Shown here in pieces: positions 1-15,200 of a stretch of 64,000 nucleotides of DNA. The notes under the pieces are model-generated. The model did no database searches, had not been told where the DNA came from, and was given only the letters and a program-made list of their open reading frames with translations. This DNA is from Bradyrhizobiaceae bacterium Ga0074131 (lineage in GTDB: Bacteria > Pseudomonadota > Alphaproteobacteria > Rhizobiales > Xanthobacteraceae): positions 682,001 through 746,000 of the forward strand of contig LNEC01000019.1 in the NCBI GenBank assembly GCA_001464035.1, read 5' to 3'. The translations under genes and the position numbers were made by a program. Positions within the stretch are counted from its first letter, which is position 1; every line of letters starts with the position of its first letter.

Positions 1-173
1 GTGAGGCTGGAGAAGGAGAGCGCGAAGAAAAACTGGCCGGTGCGGCGCAGCCATCCGAGCGGGCGTTGCCAGCCCTGAACCGGCGCGCTTTCGACGGCGT
101 CGCTGTCCCGCGTCGACGACGGCGATTCGTCCTCGACATTCAGGCTTGGGTCGGGCTGCGTTCGATCAAGCAA
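1..173 (-). CDS. chvG: ChvG-type sensor histidine kinase, N-terminal fragment (gene runs off window start)
   Basis: Minus-strand frame open to the window edge: LLDRTQPDPSLNVEDESPSSTRDSDAVESAPVQGWQRPLGWLRRTGQFFFALSFSSL; lies directly downstream of chvI. Start codon (TTG at 173) is uncertain. Confidence 0.6.
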   Translation of the reverse strand, partial: MLDRTQPDPSLNVEDESPSSTRDSDAVESAPVQGWQRPLGWLRRTGQFFFALSFSSL

Positions 174-284
174 TGGCCAAAACTGCCGGTTGTTTCGATT
201 CGTCGTCAGAATGCGCGGCGCCTTCGCATCCTACCCGAGATGTGCGCCGGCGTCAGTCAGGAATACGCCCCGAACCCTCGCAAC

Positions 285-986
285 TCAGGTTTCCTTGAAG
301 CGGTAGCCGACGCCATAGAGGGTTTCGATCATTTCGAAATCGTCGTCCACCACCTTGAACTTCTTGCGCAGCCGTTTGATGTGGCTGTCAATGGTGCGAT
401 CGTCGACATAGACCTGATCGTCATAGGCTGCGTCCATCAGCGCGTTGCGGCTCTTGACCACGCCGGGACGCGTCGCCAGCGCCTGCAGGATCAGGAATTC
501 GGTCACCGTCAGCGTCACCGGCTCATTCTTCCAGGTGCAGGTGTGGCGCTCCGGGTCCATCCGCAGCAGGCCGCGGTCCAGCGCCTTGGCGTCGGTCTCC
601 TTCGGCACGGCGGTGGGATCCTTCGGCGCGGCGCGGCGCAGCACGGCCTTGACGCGTTCGACCAGCAGGCGCTGCGAGAACGGCTTGCGGATGAAATCGT
701 CGGCGCCCATCTTGAGGCCGAACAATTCGTCGATTTCCTCATCCTTGGAGGTGAGGAAGATGACCGGCAGGTCCGATTTCTGCCGCAGCCGCCGCAATGT
801 CTCCATGCCGTCCATGCGGGGCATCTTGATGTCGAGGATCGCCAGGTCCGGCGGACTGGTGCGGAAACCGTCGAGCGCGGAAGCACCATCCGTGTAGGTC
901 ATGATGCGATAGCCTTCGGCTTCGAGCGCGATCGAGACGGATGTGAGAATGTTGCGGTCGTCGTCGACCAAGGCGATTGTGGGCAT
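285..986 (-). CDS. chvI: Two-component response regulator ChvI (OmpR family)
   Basis: Receiver domain ([52 protein letters not shown]) plus winged-helix C-terminus; neighbours pckA and chvG as in other Rhizobiales. Confidence 0.93.
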   Translation of the reverse strand: MPTIALVDDDRNILTSVSIALEAEGYRIMTYTDGASALDGFRTSPPDLAILDIKMPRMDGMETLRRLRQKSDLPVIFLTSKDEEIDELFGLKMGADDFIRKPFSQRLLVERVKAVLRRAAPKDPTAVPKETDAKALDRGLLRMDPERHTCTWKNEPVTLTVTEFLILQALATRPGVVKSRNALMDAAYDDQVYVDDRTIDSHIKRLRKKFKVVDDDFEMIETLYGVGYRFKET

Positions 987-1200
987 GAGCCTGCTTTCAG
1001 AAACAGTGTGGCTGGAACGGCGAGTAATCCAGCGATGCGCCGCTTGAATGGGCTTCCTACGCGGTCAACGAGCAATGCAAGCTGGGCTGAAGTGTGACCG
1101 AGTTCCGCAAAACGCCTAAGCCAATGTAGGGTTCCAGCTGTATAGAACCCATTTAGCCGAGAAAAGGTCCATATTGCAATGAGATGTCTGGATATGACCG

Positions 1201-1935
1201 ATGCAGCCCACTGATGATTTCGACGCCGGCCGGCTGGCCCGTTCGCTGCTCCGGCGCCGCCGGCAGGGGGCTTTGGCGACTTTGATGGCCGGAAGCGGCG
1301 ATCCCTATTGCTCGCTGGTGAACCTGGCCAGCCATCCCGATGGCTCGCCGATCCTGCTGATTTCGCGATTGGCATTGCACACCCGGAACCTGCTCGGCGA
1401 TGCCCGGGTTTCGCTGATGCTGGACGAGCGGGCCGAGGGAGATCCGCTCGAGGGCTCCCGGATCATGCTGGCGGGCCGCGCTGAGGAGGCCGAGGCCGAT
1501 CAGCTGTCGCTCCTGCGCCGGCGCTACCTCAATGCCCACCCGTCGGCGGAAGCGTTTGTAAAATTTAAGGATTTTTCATTTTTTCGGATTCGGCCAACGA
1601 CGGCGCATCTGGTGGCGGGTTTTGGGCGGATTGTGGACCTCGAGCCGAATCAATTCTTGACCGACATTTCCGATGCCGGCGCGCTGCTGCAAGCCGAGCA
1701 GGGGGCCGTCGCGCACATGAACGCCGATCACGGGGATGCCGTGAACCTCTATGCGACGAAGCTATTGGGGGCGCCGGCGGCGGACTGGATCTGCACCGGC
1801 TGCGATCCTGATGGCATCGACATGCAGGCCGGCACAGCGACACTGCGGCTGGATTTTCCGGAGCGGGTCACCGGTCCGGCGGAACTGCGCAAGATGCTGG
1901 CCAGGCTTGCAGGCGAGGCGCGCGCGAAGGGATAG
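1201..1935 (+). CDS. HugZ-like pyridoxamine 5'-phosphate oxidase/heme-utilisation family protein with DUF2470-like C-terminus
   Basis: LLRRRRQGALATL...YCSLVNLASHPDGSPILLISRLALHTRNL...HMNADHGDAVNLYA motif. Confidence 0.8.
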   Translation: MQPTDDFDAGRLARSLLRRRRQGALATLMAGSGDPYCSLVNLASHPDGSPILLISRLALHTRNLLGDARVSLMLDERAEGDPLEGSRIMLAGRAEEAEADQLSLLRRRYLNAHPSAEAFVKFKDFSFFRIRPTTAHLVAGFGRIVDLEPNQFLTDISDAGALLQAEQGAVAHMNADHGDAVNLYATKLLGAPAADWICTGCDPDGIDMQAGTATLRLDFPERVTGPAELRKMLARLAGEARAKG

Positions 1936-2339
1936 CCGATCGTTGCGTCGATCAATGCAAGCTCTGCAATCGATCGGACTCAGGCTCGCCGGCGCGAGCC
2001 TGCATCGCGGTGCCATTCTGTTTCGGAATCGTGGCTTGTGCGTCGCAATATCATCATGGGTGATCGCGGAGTGCATGGTGGCGCTGCCATCGCGGAATCC
2101 CTCGATAGACGCCGATCCGGCCTCGCTCTGCAGCAAGCATCGAGCCGCATCAATGACCTGCCTTAATGACCTGCCTTGGAATAAGCCAAATACAACGGGA
2201 TCGGCTTGGCAAGCTCGGCGTTCATGAGTATTAGGTCGCCGGACCGAGGCCGAAGGGCTATATTGAAGGTCACCGCGATAGAGGCGCGTCTGGCGGCATA
2301 CGTGCGATCGAGATACGCGGGTTCGAGGAGGATGCTTTC

Positions 2340-3953
<1,614 letters not shown>

Positions 3954-3979
3954 TTTTCGGACGATCGATCGAGTCATCG

Positions 3980-4009
3980 AAAGGGCGGCTCAGCGGGCCG
4001 CCCTTGTTT
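3980..4009 (+). terminator. Putative Rho-independent terminator after pckA
   Basis: Stem AAGGGCGGC-loop-GCCGCCCTT followed by a short GTTT tract just after the pckA stop. Confidence 0.5.
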
Positions 4010-4034
4010 GGCTCTCGTAGCCAGCGAACCATCG

Positions 4035-5006
4035 TCAGGTGTTGTCCGGGAACACCGCGTTGCTTGGTGTCGGACGGTCGGTGATCTGCAGGCCGAACAG
4101 GCTGCCGATCAGCTCGACCGCGACCCGCGCGGTGCGGCCGCGTTCATCGAGAAACGGATTGAGTTCGACGATGTCGACCGAGCGCACCAGGCCGGAATCG
4201 TGCAGCAGTTCCATGACGAGGTGCGCCTCGCGATAGGTGGCGCCGCCCGGCACCGTGGTGCCGACGCCGGGCGCCACCGCCGGGTCGAGAAAGTCGACGT
4301 CGAAGGAGACGTGCAGCACGCCGTCTTGCGCCTTGACCCTTTCGATCACCCGCCGGATCAGGACGCCGACGCCGAACTCGTCGATCGCCCGCATGTCGGC
4401 GATCGCGATGCGGCGGTTGCGGACCAGTTCTTTCTCCAGCGGGTCGATCGAGCGGATGCCGAACAGATCGAGCTGATCGGTAGCGATCGAGACCCGGGGC
4501 TGGTCGCCGAGCAGGCCGTCGAGGCCGGGCTCGCCGCACAGGAACGCCGCGGACATGCCGTGCATGTTGCCGGTCTCGGTCGTGTCGGGCGTGTTGTAGT
4601 CGGCATGGGCGTCGAGCCACAACACGAACAGCGGCCTGCCCTGCTCTTGCCAGTAGCGCGCGACGCCGTTCACCGATCCCATCGACAGGCTGTGGTCGCC
4701 GCCCATGAACACCGGAATCGCGCCCGAGCGGGCGAGCACAAAGGCGCGTTCGCCGAGCGCGCGAATCCAGGCTTTGATCTCGTGGTAGTATTTGGCATTG
4801 GCGAGCGGCGGCCGTTCGGCGGAGGAAACCGCTGCCACCGCCAGATTGCCGTGGTCCTCGACGACGAATCCGAGCTGCTCGAGTACGCGGCCGATGCCGG
4901 CGGTGCGTAACGCATCCGGCCCCATCAGCGTGCCGCGCTGCGACGCACCGATCTCGATGGGAATGCCGAGCAGTGCAATGCGCGGGGTTTTTGGCGGGTC
5001 AGACAT
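4035..5006 (-). CDS. rocF: Arginase
   Basis: IEIGASQRGTLMGPDALR, GGDHSLSMGS, DAHADYNTPDTTETGNMHGM, SFDVDFLDPAVAPGVGTTVPGG. Confidence 0.92.
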   Translation of the reverse strand: MSDPPKTPRIALLGIPIEIGASQRGTLMGPDALRTAGIGRVLEQLGFVVEDHGNLAVAAVSSAERPPLANAKYYHEIKAWIRALGERAFVLARSGAIPVFMGGDHSLSMGSVNGVARYWQEQGRPLFVLWLDAHADYNTPDTTETGNMHGMSAAFLCGEPGLDGLLGDQPRVSIATDQLDLFGIRSIDPLEKELVRNRRIAIADMRAIDEFGVGVLIRRVIERVKAQDGVLHVSFDVDFLDPAVAPGVGTTVPGGATYREAHLVMELLHDSGLVRSVDIVELNPFLDERGRTARVAVELIGSLFGLQITDRPTPSNAVFPDNT

Positions 5007-5089
5007 CAGGCGCCTTCAGACCGTAGATGGGCAAAGTTTCCGCCGTAGCACGAGGAGCGAAGGCGGAAGCGTGCCCACCCTGTGAATCC

Positions 5090-5911
5090 TTACGCCTTGA
5101 AATACGCGATCTGGGTCGTGGTCGCGAGCAGGCGGCCATTCGGCGACCACAGTTCGCCATGCTGGTCGCCGTAACTCTTGTGAAAGATCTTGGCGTCGGC
5201 GACGGCGAGCACACGGCGGGCGTCTTCAGCGGCGAGATCCTCCGCGTCGGCGTGAAAATAGGTCGTCAGTGACACCGTGCCGAACGGCACCAGCGCGCGC
5301 CTCGCATGAAAAACCCGGCCGAAGAACGCATCGGACATCGACATCAGCGAGAGCATGTCTACTTTCCTCGGAACGCGGTCGCCGATCCATAGTCTGGAAT
5401 ACGCGCTCGCGGGCTCGGTCTGCGGCGCCGCCCCGCTGAAATCCGGACCGCCCTCAATGAAGCGAAAATCGTACTGATTGGCCCAGGCGGCCTTGATCCT
5501 GGGGAAGGGCCGGATCTGTTCGAACGGCTTGGCTTGCGGAAAGGGCGCGGCCTGGTGCGACCATGACGGGCGGCGTTCGGCGAACACGGCGGTCGCCAGC
5601 GTCGCAACCTCGCCGCCTCCTTGCGTCAGCTCTACGCACCAGTGCTGCGAGGACCGGTTGGCCTTGACCAGGCGTAGGTCGAGATCGAAGGCGCCGGCCG
5701 CGATCGGCGCGCAGTAATTGACGGTGAGGGCGAGCGGCGTGCCGGCGCGCTCCGGATGATCGATCAGCGCCCGCAGGATGGTGGCGGCCGTGGCGCCGCC
5801 GAACGGGCCGACGAAGGCCCAGTAATCGTCGCTGGTGCGGCCCTGCCAGCGGCTGTCGCCGGCGGTCACCCTTGTGGCGTCGTCGAAAAGGTGCGGTGCC
5901 GTGGTCAGCAT
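5090..5911 (-). CDS. Acyl-CoA thioesterase family (TesB-like, double hot-dog) protein
   Basis: WAFVGPFGGATAATILRALIDHPERAGTPLALTVNYCAPI with a second hot-dog domain near the C-terminus. Confidence 0.75.
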   Translation of the reverse strand: MLTTAPHLFDDATRVTAGDSRWQGRTSDDYWAFVGPFGGATAATILRALIDHPERAGTPLALTVNYCAPIAAGAFDLDLRLVKANRSSQHWCVELTQGGGEVATLATAVFAERRPSWSHQAAPFPQAKPFEQIRPFPRIKAAWANQYDFRFIEGGPDFSGAAPQTEPASAYSRLWIGDRVPRKVDMLSLMSMSDAFFGRVFHARRALVPFGTVSLTTYFHADAEDLAAEDARRVLAVADAKIFHKSYGDQHGELWSPNGRLLATTTQIAYFKA

Positions 5912-5995
5912 GAAGTTCTCCGGCCTCGCGCAGTATCGAGACTATCCCACGTCAATTCAATGACGCCCGAGGTAATGGATTTCAGCTCGCCGAAA

Positions 5996-8614
<2,619 letters not shown>

Positions 8615-8742
8615 TGCGCTAGCATGTCTCTAGGCATATTCATGCAAGGACTGGGCCGATTTGGGGCATCCGCGCGGCTGGCTTTGGTGCTATCATTGGG
8701 TTGGAAAGGCGAGATACCGCGACAGCTTAGGGGAGAACCGCC

Positions 8743-8964
8743 ATGAGATTAATGATCGAAATCGCTGCGGCGGCGCTTTTGGTAGTCTGCATCAGCGCCA
8801 CCAGCGCGGCTTACGCCGCCGGCAAGAGCGCCGACGGCCTGGGCTGCTCCTTCAGCGTCGCGAAGAATGTCTCGCCGGCCGCGCGCTGCGCCGCGATCAA
8901 GCGGCAATGCGGCGGAAAGTTTTATGCCAATTATTGCGGCGACAAGCTGCTGTCGGGGATGTGA
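8743..8964 (+). CDS. Small secreted/periplasmic protein, unknown function
   Basis: 73 aa with Sec-like signal (AAAALLVVCISATSAAYAA) and four Cys in the mature part. Confidence 0.55.
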   Translation: MRLMIEIAAAALLVVCISATSAAYAAGKSADGLGCSFSVAKNVSPAARCAAIKRQCGGKFYANYCGDKLLSGM

Positions 8965-9265
8965 GCTGGTACTGGCGGCGGCTGCGGGACTACCCTGCCG
9001 CCGGCATCGGCCCAACGGCGCCGGATTTGCGCGATCGCAGAAGCTACCAAGCCTCGCATGACGCCCACCTCGTTCAGTTGAGGCCGGTCCCCGCCGACGC
9101 GAGGAATCTCCGGCATCTGTAAACTATTTAGCGGCTTTGCGGCGTCCGAATGCCTACCTTGCCTTGGAACAAATTAAGAACACTTTAGTAAGTGTTTGAT
9201 ATATCGTAGTGATTCGGAACATCGCCGATACAATATCTGGGGCCTATCCAGGATTCGAGGACTAC

Positions 9266-9697
9266 ATGTCCACCATTGCCTTCGATCAATTCGCGCTCAC
9301 CCGCATCGCCGACTTCGCCCGTACGCTGTCGCGGCTGCACCAGGCCTCAAGGCGTCGAATCGTCGATGATGACCAGATCGACCGTGAGTTCAACGCGGTC
9401 TGCATGTCAGTGTGGGGCTACACCACGGACGATTTCAGCGACGCGCTGTTTTCCGGCGAAGACCACGCCTTCCTCGACAGGCTCGACGAAGCCCACGCCC
9501 GCATCTTCGCCGCCGAGCAGGGCTACGACCTCGTCGACGACCAGGGCATGCTGACGGACTGGTGGGGCTATTGCTGGATGATCCTGGCCGAGAAACGCGG
9601 CCTGCTGACGCCGGAACATCGCGCCGCCGCCCGCGCCGAGATCGAGGACAAGTATCTGTCGGCGCCGAATGTGATCGGCGTTATCGTCGGGCGATGA
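9266..9697 (+). CDS. Conserved hypothetical protein
   Basis: ATG in the 9209-9697 ORF; MSTIAFDQFALTRIADFARTLSRLHQ...; coherent coding composition. Confidence 0.55.
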   Translation: MSTIAFDQFALTRIADFARTLSRLHQASRRRIVDDDQIDREFNAVCMSVWGYTTDDFSDALFSGEDHAFLDRLDEAHARIFAAEQGYDLVDDQGMLTDWWGYCWMILAEKRGLLTPEHRAAARAEIEDKYLSAPNVIGVIVGR

Positions 9698-9725
9698 TCC
9701 GCCCGTCATGGTTTTCGCGTGCGGC

Positions 9726-10577
9726 CTAATTCACTTCCGCGCGCTCGTCTTTCGTTGAAGCAGCTTTCGGCACCGAAGTCGCGGGCAGCCCCACTTCGCG
9801 GTTTGCCTCCGGCAATGCATTGGCGGCGACCATGTCGGCGCTCACCGGCGCCACCCTCATCTCGCCGAGCCGCGCGCGGACATCGGCGGTGAGGCCCGGA
9901 AAGGAAGCGACCGGGGTGAATTCGGCGGTCTGCGCAGTGCCGAGCTTGACACCGGTATAGGCCACCAGCCCGGAGGTGGTGGCGACCACGTCGCCCGAGC
10001 GCAGCGACGTGTCGAGCGTCAGGTCGACCGGGGCAAGTCCGGCGGGGTCGCGGCCGTTGCAGGTGCAGTCGGCGCGCAGCGCCTTGCGATAGGCAAAGGC
10101 GTTCTCGCTGTCGGCATAACGCTCGCCCGTGGTCGAGGACGCGCCCTCGATGGTGCTGCCGAAGAAAACCTTGGTGACGCTGGCCGGGCAGAATGCCTGG
10201 CACATCTGCACCGGCGAGGCGTTGCCGCGCATTAGCGGAAAGTACTTGCCATCGCAGCTGCGGACGCAAAATGCCGGTCCGGAGCCCGAGGCCATCTGGC
10301 GCGGCGGCGGCGCGGGCTGCTGCTGGAGGCCGAACGGGTCAGCAAAGAAATTGGCCTGCGGCGAGGCCTGGCGCTGCTGCTGTTTTGCGAGGCCGCCGAA
10401 CAGGAAATCGAACAGGCCCTCGGCGGACGCCACGCGCGGCGTCATGGCAGTCGAGCCGGCGAGCACGGCGGCGGCAACAAGCGCCATGCGGCGCCGCATG
10501 CGCTGATCGGTCAACTCTCTACGCAACGCACACTCCACGCAACGCAACAAACCGGCCGCGGCGATGCGCCTCAGCAC
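9726..10577 (-). CDS. DUF2865-type exported protein
   Basis: Signal region followed by FCVRSCDGKYFPLMRGNASPVQMCQAFCPASVTKVFFGSTIEGASSTTGERYADSENAFAYRKALRADCTCNGRDPAGL, recognised as the DUF2865 signature. Confidence 0.75.
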   Translation of the reverse strand: MLRRIAAAGLLRCVECALRRELTDQRMRRRMALVAAAVLAGSTAMTPRVASAEGLFDFLFGGLAKQQQRQASPQANFFADPFGLQQQPAPPPRQMASGSGPAFCVRSCDGKYFPLMRGNASPVQMCQAFCPASVTKVFFGSTIEGASSTTGERYADSENAFAYRKALRADCTCNGRDPAGLAPVDLTLDTSLRSGDVVATTSGLVAYTGVKLGTAQTAEFTPVASFPGLTADVRARLGEMRVAPVSADMVAANALPEANREVGLPATSVPKAASTKDERAEVN

Positions 10578-10653
10578 GGATTCACATTAGGGCGCGATGG
10601 TAAACGAGTGGTGACCGGGGAAACGGATCGGGGAAAAGAAATGCTGTGTGCTG

Positions 10654-10780
10654 CTCCCTCTCCCGCTTGCGCCGCTTGCGGGGAGGGCGGGATGGGGATG
10701 CCTAACGAGAATACGGTGCGAATGGCGGGAGCCCCCACCCGACGCGAAGAGCGCGTCGACCTCCGCGCAAGCGGAAGAGG
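10654..10780. repeat. Intergenic palindromic repeat element, same family as the element inside polA
   Basis: CTCCCTCTCCCGCTTGCG...GCCCCCACCCG...GCGTCGACCTCCGCGCAAGCGG shares ends and core with 14230-14390. Confidence 0.75.
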
Positions 10781-10796
10781 TAAGAAAGCAAATAAC

Positions 10797-11417
10797 TCAC
10801 CGCTTCAGAAATTCACCGGCCTTGTAAAGCGAGCGAAACGTCAGGCCGGCCCGCGCGAAGGTTTCGGCAGCACCTTCCTCGCGGTCCACCATGGTGAGCA
10901 CCAGCGCGATCTCGGCGCCCGCATCGCGCGCCGCCTCGACCGCCTTCAACGCCGAGCCGCCCGTCGTGGTGACGTCCTCGACGATCACCACGCGCTTGCC
11001 CTGCAGGCTTTCGCCCTTGGCCAATCCCTCGACCGCGAGCCGGGCGCCGTGTTCCTTCGGCTTCTTGCGCACGAAGAACGCCGCGATCGGGTGGCCCTTG
11101 ATCCAGGATAGCTGCGCGATCGCCCCGGCCAGCGGCACGGCGCCCATTTCCAGCCCGCCGACGTAATCGAGTTGATCGTCTTTCAGCGCCTCGAAGGTCA
11201 GTTCCGCCAGCAGCGTGGCGCCTTCGGGGTCCAGCATGGTCGGCTTGAGATTGAAGTAGAAATCGCTCTTGCGGCCCGACGCCAGAGTGATTTCGCCGCG
11301 GCCGAACGAACGCTTGCGGATGATTTCGGCGAGGCGGGCGCGGGAGGCTGATTTGGACAAAGCGAGGTTCTCGGACAGGGCTGGGCCGGCGCAATCTATC
11401 GGCGGACGCCGGCACAT
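10797..11417 (-). CDS. pyrE: Orotate phosphoribosyltransferase
   Basis: [22 protein letters not shown] and [28 protein letters not shown] (PRPP motif). Confidence 0.95.
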   Translation of the reverse strand: MCRRPPIDCAGPALSENLALSKSASRARLAEIIRKRSFGRGEITLASGRKSDFYFNLKPTMLDPEGATLLAELTFEALKDDQLDYVGGLEMGAVPLAGAIAQLSWIKGHPIAAFFVRKKPKEHGARLAVEGLAKGESLQGKRVVIVEDVTTTGGSALKAVEAARDAGAEIALVLTMVDREEGAAETFARAGLTFRSLYKAGEFLKR

Positions 11418-11568
11418 TCCAGAGCCGAGGTTGCCCCGTCAACAGCGCATAGTGTCACCGTCGGGGCCGACCCTCTGCTCTCTGCCACCCGTGAAGGCAT
11501 CGAGTGCCATTTGACCGCGTCCGCGACGATGCTACAGACGCTTCGCCCGCCAACGCAAAGAGGCCCGA

Positions 11569-12195
11569 ATGACCATCGAACTGCACACCTGGAACACGCC
11601 CAACGGCCGCAAGATTTCGGTCGCGCTGGAGGAGATGGGGCTGCCGTACCAGGTTTTCCCCATCAACATCAGCAAGGGCGAGCAGATGACGCCGGGCTTT
11701 CTCAGCCTCAGTCCCAACAACAAGATTCCCGCGATTGTCGATCCCGAGGGCCCCGGCGGCCAACGCGTCAGCGTGTTCGAATCCGGCGCCATCCTGCTCT
11801 ATCTCGGCGAGAAGACCGGAAAATTCCTGCCCGTCCCCCTGATCGACCGCATTCCGGTCTATGAATGGCTGATGTGGCAGATGGGTGGCTTCGGGCCGAT
11901 GCCGGGGCAGGTGCATCACTTCATCGCGCTGGAGAACGAGGCGGACCGCGCTTACGGCCTGAAGCGCTATATGGATGAGACCCGCAGGCTATATGGCGTG
12001 CTGGACCGCCGGCTCGCGACCCGCGAGTTCGTCGCGGGTCCTTTGTCGGTCGCCGACTTCGCCATTCTCGGCTGGGCCTGGCGGCACCCGCGCCACAAGG
12101 TGGAGCTGAAGGATTTCCCGCATGTCGAGCGCTGGTACAACACGCTGATGGCGCGCCCGGCGACCAGGCGCGGCATGGAGGCGAAGCTGGATTGA
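11569..12195 (+). CDS. Glutathione S-transferase family protein
   Basis: MTIELHTWNTPNGRKISVALEEMGLPYQVFPINISKGEQMTPGFLSLSPNNKIPAI; ESGAILLYLGEKTG. Confidence 0.9.
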   Translation: MTIELHTWNTPNGRKISVALEEMGLPYQVFPINISKGEQMTPGFLSLSPNNKIPAIVDPEGPGGQRVSVFESGAILLYLGEKTGKFLPVPLIDRIPVYEWLMWQMGGFGPMPGQVHHFIALENEADRAYGLKRYMDETRRLYGVLDRRLATREFVAGPLSVADFAILGWAWRHPRHKVELKDFPHVERWYNTLMARPATRRGMEAKLD

Positions 12196-12268
12196 GTGCT
12201 GGGACGGCGGCGTGGGCTCTCACCTCACGCACTGTTATCAGCGCCAGCCGGGCGATGACAGTCAATGG

Positions 12269-15200
12269 CTAATGCGCCTCGTCCCAATTATCTGCCGCTC
12301 TTGCATCCACATGCAGCGGCACCGAGAGCAGCACCGCCGGGAACGGCGCGTCCTGCATGACATGCTGCACCACCGGCAGGGTCGCGGCGACCTCGTCGTC
12401 GGGCACTTCGAAAATCAGTTCGTCATGAACTTGCAAAAGCATCTGCGCCGAGAGCTTCTTCCCGGCAAGTGCTTCTTCCATCCGCATCATGGCGCGGCGG
12501 ATGATGTCGGCGGCGGTGCCCTGCAGGCGCGCATTGATCGCGGCGCGCTCGTTGAAGGAGCGGATCGAGGCGTTGGAAGCCTTGATATCGGGGTAATGGC
12601 ATTTTCGTCCGAACAGGGTCTCGACATAGCCATGCGACCAGCAGAAATCCCGCGTCGAGTCCATATAGGCGCGGATGCCAGGAAAACGCTCGAAGTATCT
12701 CTTGATATAGGCGGAGGCTTCCTCGCGGGCGATGCCGAGCTGGTTGGCGAGGCCAAACGCCGAGATGCCGTAGATAATGCCGAAATTGATCGCCTTGGCG
12801 CGGCGGCGCACCTCGCTCGGCATGTCCTTGATCGGAACGCCGAACATTTCCGACGCGGTCATGGCGTGAATGTCGAGCCCGTCTCGGAACGCCTGTTTCA
12901 GCACGGGAATGTCGGCGATTTCGGCCAGCAGCCGCAACTCGATCTGCGAATAGTCCGCCGACACCAGCTTGTGGCCCGGTGCGGCGATGAAGGCGCGGCG
13001 GATCTTGCGGCCGTCTTCGGTGCGAACGGGAATATTCTGCAGGTTCGGCTCGTTCGACGACAGCCGGCCGGTGGTGGTCGCCGCCAGCGCGTAGGTGGTA
13101 TGAACGCGGTGGGTCTGCGGATGCACGTAAGTCGGCAGCGCGTCGGTGTAGGTCGATTTCAGTTTTGAAACCTGCCGCCATTCCAGGATCTTTTTCGGAA
13201 AATCATGCCCCTGTTCGGCGAGCTCGTCGAGAATCTGCGCCGAGGTCGACCACGCCCCGGTTTTGGTCTTGGAGCCGCCCGGCAATCCCATCTTGCCGAA
13301 GATGATGTCGCCGAGCTGCTTCGGGCTGCCGACATTGATGGGCTCGCCGGCGATCTCCTGGATCTCGGCCTCGACCCGCGCCGCGGTTTGGGCGAAATCG
13401 GCCGACAGTCTCGAAAGCACGTGGCGGTCGATCGAGATGCCGCGCCGCTCCATCCGCGCCAGCACCGAGATCAGCGGCCGCTCCAGCGTCTCATAGACCG
13501 CGGTCATGCGCTCGGCGACCAGGCGCGGCTTCAGCACGTTCCACAGCCGCAGGATCACGTCGGCATCCTCGGCCGAATAGGCGGTTGCCCGGTCGATTTC
13601 GACCTGGTCGAATCTCAGCTTGGCCTTGCCGCTGCCGGTCAGTTCGCCATGGCTGATCATGGCGTGGCCGAGCCGGCTTTCGGCCAGCGCATCGAGCGCA
13701 TGCGAGTTGCGGCCGGCGTCGAGCGCGTAGGACATCAACTGTGCGTCGTCGTGATTGCGAATGGTGACGCCATGCTGCGCCAGCATCACGGCATTGAACT
13801 TGATGTTGAAGCCGATCTTGAGGATCCCTACCGATTCCAGCAGTGGCTTTAGCGCCTCGATCGCGTCGGCGGCCTTGATCTGGTCCGGTGCGAGCCCCGC
13901 GGCGAACAGGCCGGAGCCATCGCCGGACTGCTTGTGGGCGAGCGGGATATAGCAGGCGTCGTTCGGCGCCAGCGCCAGCGCGATGCCGCACATCTCGGCC
14001 TGCATCGGATCGATCGAGGTGGCCTTGGCTTCGATCGCAAAGTGGCCCGTGTCGTGTATCCGCGCGATCCAGCCGCTGAGCTCTTCGAGGCTGCGGACGG
14101 TCACGTATCTGCTGCGATCGACCGGCGTTTTTCGCGCCGCCTCGGCGCGCGCGGCGGCGAGCGCGACGGGGGTACCCTTGAGGCTGCCCGCCTTGTCCTG
14201 ACGGTCACCGGGCTTCCGCGGCGGCGCGCTCCCTCTCCCGCTTGCGGGGGAGGACCCGAGCGAGCGAAGCTCGTCCCCTGGGGTGGGGGCGCCTCCATTT
14301 GCGAAGTCGAAGAGGCCCCCACCCGCCGCCCCCTGGCGCGCAATTGCGCTGCCGCGGGCGTCGACCTCCCCCGCAAGCGGGGGAAGCGAAGAAGAGCCCT
14401 TGCCACCACTCGTGTTGCTTGTATCCGCTTCTACATCCGACGGATCGATCTGCGAGTATTCGGCGACGCGGCGGGTCAGGGTGGAAAATTCCATCGCCTT
14501 CAAGAACGCGATCAGCTTGCGCGCGTCCGGCTCGTGCACCGCGAGTTCGTCGAGCGGCACGTCGAGTTTGACCTTGTCGTCGAGCAGCACCAGCTGTCGA
14601 GAGATCCGCGCCTTCTCGGCATTCTCGAGCAGCGCCTCGCGCCGTTTCGGCTGCTTGATCTCGCCGGCGCGGGCCAGGAGCGTTTCCAGATCGCCATATT
14701 CGACGATGAGTTGCGCGGCGGTCTTGATGCCGATGCCGGGCACGCCCGGCACGTTGTCGGTGGAATCGCCGGCCAGCGCCTGTACCTCGACCACCTTCTC
14801 CGGCGGCACGCCGAATTTCTCGATCACTTCGGCAATGCCGATCCGGCGGTCCTTCATGGTGTCGTACATTGTCACCTTGTCGGTGACGAGCTGCATCAGG
14901 TCCTTGTCGGAAGAGACGATGGTGGCGGTGGCGCCGCGCTCGCCGGCTTCGCGCGCATAGGTGGCAATCAGATCGTCGGCTTCGAAACCGCTCTGCTCGA
15001 GGCAAGGCAGGTCGAACGCCCGCACCGCCTCACGGATCAGCGCGAATTGCGGGATCAGGTCGTCCGGCGCCGGCGGCCGGTGCGCCTTGTAGTCCGGATA
15101 GAGCTTGTTGCGGAAGGTGACTTCGGACTTGTCGAAGATGATGGCGAGATGGGTCGGCCGGTTATCCGGCGGCATCTCGCGCAACAGCTTCCACAGCATG

